A stretch of 32,019 nt of DNA, from assembly GCA_947177015.1 (NCBI GenBank), contig CAMWSV010000004.1:1-32019 (forward strand). The letters run 5' to 3'. Each line of letters opens with the position of its first letter. Position 1 is the stretch's first letter. Below the pieces are notes generated by a model. The model was not told the DNA's origin. It ran no database searches and was given only the letters and a program-made list of their open reading frames with translations. Origin of the DNA: an uncultured Porphyromonadaceae bacterium. GTDB lineage: Bacteria > Bacteroidota > Bacteroidia > Bacteroidales > Muribaculaceae. Positions 28,941 through 32,019 of the stretch are shown here, piece by piece. Made by a program: the position numbers and the translations under genes.

Positions 28941-30089
28941 ATGCTACACGATATATTCTTTTTGATTGTTGGATTGGTACTCCTCGTGGTGGGAGCGAAT
29001 TACGTCACGGATGGGGGAGTGTCGGTGGCGCGACGTTTTAATGTATCGAATCTTATCATAGGGCTTACGGTAGTGGCTCTCGGTAGCACGCTTCCGGATA
29101 TGGTGGTGTGTATTGAGTCTGCATTTCAGCATAAGCCGGCAATGGCTATCGGCGAGGTGATCGGATCCAATATTTTCGATCTGCTGCTGGTGGTGGGGGT
29201 GATGGTTCTGATACGCCCGATGAAGGTTGATAGGGTAATGCTTTATCAGGATCTGCCGATACTCCTCATTGCGTCCGTAGCGTTATGGGTAGCAGGGGAT
29301 ACGGTGCTTTTTGACGGATTGGATCATAACATCATAAACCGGTCGTCGGGGGTGATGCTTATCGTGGTATTCGTATTCTATATGTGGTTTATGATTCTTG
29401 CTTCGCGTAAGGAGAAGCAACTCGGAGCGCCGACGGTAGTCATAGATTCATCCGGCGGGCAGTCTGTAAAAGAGAAATCTACAGATTCAATGTCTGTCGC
29501 TGATCAGCAGGTTGCATCTGACGTATCTGCAAATGTTAAACCTGTAAAAGATATTACGCACTCCGGAGCAGTGGAATCTAATTCCGGGAAGGGGGAGATG
29601 AATGAGTTGAAAAGCAGGATTTCAGCGTTGCGTCAGCGCCAATGGTTTGCGTGGATAATGATTGTTGCCGGTCTCGGAGCGCTTGTGATAGGGGGTAATT
29701 GGGTGGTGGACGGAGCCGGCGGGCTGGCGTTGAAGATCGGAATGAGTCAGGGCATGGTGGCGCTCACGGTGGTGGCGATAGGGAATGCGCTGCCGGATCT
29801 GGTCACTTCCGTCACTGCCACTGTGAAGGGAGCCAGCGGCATAGCCTTGGGCAACATTGTGGGGTCGTGCATTATCAATGCTCTGCTCTCGATCGGACTC
29901 AGTGCGCTCGTACTGCCGCTGAAAGCCGATTCAATCGGATTTGTAGACTTCATCACACTCGTGGGCGCCTCCGCCGTGATATGGCTCGTGCCGCTACTTT
30001 CAAAAAGCAAGAGTATCAACCGGCCACTCGGCATCTTCCTCATTCTGTGCTACATCGCTTATATGATTTTCACGGTTATACGCGGTTGA
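28941..30089 (+). CDS. Calcium/sodium antiporter (CaCA family, YrbG-like)
   Basis: Two inverted alpha repeats: 'ALGSTLPDMVVCIESAF...AIGEVIGSNIFDLLLVVG' and 'AIGNALPDLVTSVTATVKGASGIALGNIVGSCIINALLSIG'; ATG at 28941. Confidence 0.9.
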   Translation: MLHDIFFLIVGLVLLVVGANYVTDGGVSVARRFNVSNLIIGLTVVALGSTLPDMVVCIESAFQHKPAMAIGEVIGSNIFDLLLVVGVMVLIRPMKVDRVMLYQDLPILLIASVALWVAGDTVLFDGLDHNIINRSSGVMLIVVFVFYMWFMILASRKEKQLGAPTVVIDSSGGQSVKEKSTDSMSVADQQVASDVSANVKPVKDITHSGAVESNSGKGEMNELKSRISALRQRQWFAWIMIVAGLGALVIGGNWVVDGAGGLALKIGMSQGMVALTVVAIGNALPDLVTSVTATVKGASGIALGNIVGSCIINALLSIGLSALVLPLKADSIGFVDFITLVGASAVIWLVPLLSKSKSINRPLGIFLILCYIAYMIFTVIRG

Positions 30090-30244
30090 TATCTGTACCC
30101 TTTCCCCCGGTGGTAGGGCATTTCCGATTTTTTCAGTTACCGGCTGCGTACTTGAGAGTCCGCTTTATTCTTGAGAATGGATGCAATCAATGAAATACGG
30201 ATCATGCTTTATCGGTGCCTGATATGAAGGAGTGACGAGATGAA

Positions 30245-32019
30245 TCAGTAGGACAGTATTGCCCGCACAGCGTATGGGTATGATTTGTGGGAAGGATAAG
30301 TATAATTCAGCGGGGAGTATTCATGTGATAACGCTCGTGCCTCAAAATCACTCTCGTTGGAAGACCAGTAATAGGGATAGCCGCGCCAAGTGTCGTGGTA
30401 TTTTAACCAACCTATATGCTCCTTGTAGGGGACATCTTCAGCCAACTTCTCCTTTATTTCTTCATAGCGCTTCAAAAAAAGGTCTCTATATTGCCTAAGT
30501 TCGACAAGCATGCCGTTAGCCGGCAGGTACCAGCCGGACGTATTCTTAGGAGCCTGCAGAGGTTGCTGCCATGCGTAGGGATTCCGTGCATCCTGTTTTC
30601 CGCCGCTCGGCGTATTCTCATCACGGTTATTGAAGAGAATAGTTTTACTAATTTCCTTTTTAGTACTGGGGTCAGTGAATTTATATGTCCCGGTTGCAAG
30701 ATTGCCGTAATAGTATGCAGCATATACAGCGGGATAAAAATTTTTGTACCACCCGTTATCTTCGCAGGTTTGCAGAATCTTTTGAGTATTGTAATATCCG
30801 CTCCAATCTCCGGGATCTATAGTTACCCCCATACGAGTTCGTATATTTTCTTCCTCATACGGAAGGTAGGAATCATTCAATTCCCACTCAAACATGTCGT
30901 TAAGGTCATTATGAGCATCTGTCAGCGCCAAGACATAACCATGGCAACTACTCTCCTTTATTCCTGTTTCAGTGTAGTCAAAAACTGACCTGGAGTCGTC
31001 TCCATCGAAGTCATGTTGGTCGGTGCGTAACACCAGTCCTATGCAACGGTGGTTATCATTATCCAAATATTGGGTAGCCTCGTAAGGAAGTACAAAGCCG
31101 TGATTCTGGGAGTTTTTACAATAAAAATCACCGACAATCACCTGGTCAAAGGTATACACTTCCTTATCGATAGTCTCGTATTTGCAATAGAGTGTGCCGG
31201 TCTGTGAGGGTTGAATTTCGAATGAACCTTTGTACATCAAATCACGATAGTTGTAGAAATAAGTTATCTCACCCTCATATCCATCGGGGAGAATATAGCG
31301 GAAGGTGCCGTCAGCGGCCTGATAGGTCTTGAGAAGATTGTCATCCTTATCTTTAATGGTAGCCTCGTTGGGATTCTTAAAGGTGACTACCTCCCTGAGG
31401 TCTTCGACATCCGGGTAAGAATCATTCCAATTGATTAATGTTTCGTTACTGTAATCTATTGGCGGATTGTCATTCAAATGTTTGGGATCGATAGTAAGCA
31501 GTTTCCACCGGACAGTAATGTCGAGCGAAATACCGTTGCGCAGATGCTGCAGTTTGGCTTTTATATCTTTGAGAGGGCCATTGGACGACTCCCATGCCAT
31601 CACGTCAGAAAAGCTATATGCGGCTTTAGTCGTTTGGTCCTTTTGCTGCTTGAAGGCGTCCAAGGCCAAGAGTTCTTGAGCGCTCTTGATTTTCATCTCA
31701 GTCACTGATATATCGTAGGGGAAATAGACGATATAGGTTTGCATCAGGGTGTCGTAGTAGGGGGTATCTTTACCGAGGCCCGAATATGTCCATTCGGAGG
31801 TGCCATCGGTGTTCGCTTTTAAAAGATACTTGGCATTATTCACGATAAATTCGCCGTCTTTGTCGAGAATGATGACACCGACCGAGTCGCCCGGCTCAAA
31901 ATGTGTGGACATACCCTCATCTGACGCACGCGAGGCCGGGTCGCCTGACTTAACATTGTCGGCCACAGTGACGTTGAGCGAAATTATGTCTCCATCAACT
32001 TTACCTGCCTGTGTGGGAA
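30245..32019 (-). CDS. Fimbrillin-like (Mfa-like) family protein, 5' end beyond window
   Basis: Minus frame stays open from the stop at 30245 to the right edge (upstream residues ...PTQAGKVDGDIISLNVTVADNVKSG); N-terminal 'TVADNV...RASDEGMSTHFEPGDSVGVIIL' fimbrillin pattern; C-terminal 'GWYLPANGMLVELRQYRD...YWSSNESDFEARAL...YAVRAILSY'. Confidence 0.7.
   Translation of the reverse strand, partial: PTQAGKVDGDIISLNVTVADNVKSGDPASRASDEGMSTHFEPGDSVGVIILDKDGEFIVNNAKYLLKANTDGTSEWTYSGLGKDTPYYDTLMQTYIVYFPYDISVTEMKIKSAQELLALDAFKQQKDQTTKAAYSFSDVMAWESSNGPLKDIKAKLQHLRNGISLDITVRWKLLTIDPKHLNDNPPIDYSNETLINWNDSYPDVEDLREVVTFKNPNEATIKDKDDNLLKTYQAADGTFRYILPDGYEGEITYFYNYRDLMYKGSFEIQPSQTGTLYCKYETIDKEVYTFDQVIVGDFYCKNSQNHGFVLPYEATQYLDNDNHRCIGLVLRTDQHDFDGDDSRSVFDYTETGIKESSCHGYVLALTDAHNDLNDMFEWELNDSYLPYEEENIRTRMGVTIDPGDWSGYYNTQKILQTCEDNGWYKNFYPAVYAAYYYGNLATGTYKFTDPSTKKEISKTILFNNRDENTPSGGKQDARNPYAWQQPLQAPKNTSGWYLPANGMLVELRQYRDLFLKRYEEIKEKLAEDVPYKEHIGWLKYHDTWRGYPYYWSSNESDFEARALSHEYSPLNYTYPSHKSYPYAVRAILSY

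Noticed and set aside
30416-30988. 190-aa plus ORF
   Set aside because: Antisense to the fimbrillin-like gene, Cys/Ile/Phe-rich shadow

Overview
The window is a Bacteroidales-type chromosomal segment. Gene order, protein style and TTTG-N20-TAnnTTTG-like promoters suggest a Muribaculaceae-like genome, but the taxonomy is inference. The left 12 kb is the conserved secE-nusG-rplK-rplA-rplJ-rplL-rpoB-rpoC cluster. Downstream are two small lipoproteins (one with a Big2/Ig-like domain, one an Ala/Lys/Glu-rich helical repeat protein), an AMP-dependent acyl-CoA synthetase, glycine C-acetyltransferase (kbl), and a minus-strand block: a putative porin, DUF4301, a lipoprotein and a RelA/SpoT-family (p)ppGpp synthetase. 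These are followed by an NSS sodium-dependent transporter, a secreted GH13 amylase with starch-binding modules and a T9SS-like C-terminus, a CaCA-family Na+/Ca2+ antiporter, and a fimbrillin-like protein cut by the right edge. I see no CRISPR array, transposon, prophage, rRNA or tRNA. Most of the window is ordinary. The points most worth a second look are: (1) DUF4301 motifs resembling sugar-nucleotide pyrophosphorylases, (2) a RelA whose HD hydrolase residues appear lost, clustered with a lipoprotein and DUF4301, (3) structured non-coding sequence between rplL and rpoB and a 16-bp hairpin between rpoB and rpoC, (4) several short tandem or inverted repeats placed in promoters and leaders, and (5) a CaCA exchanger with the conserved Glu replaced by Asp in both alpha repeats. 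No clearly new multi-gene system is evident.
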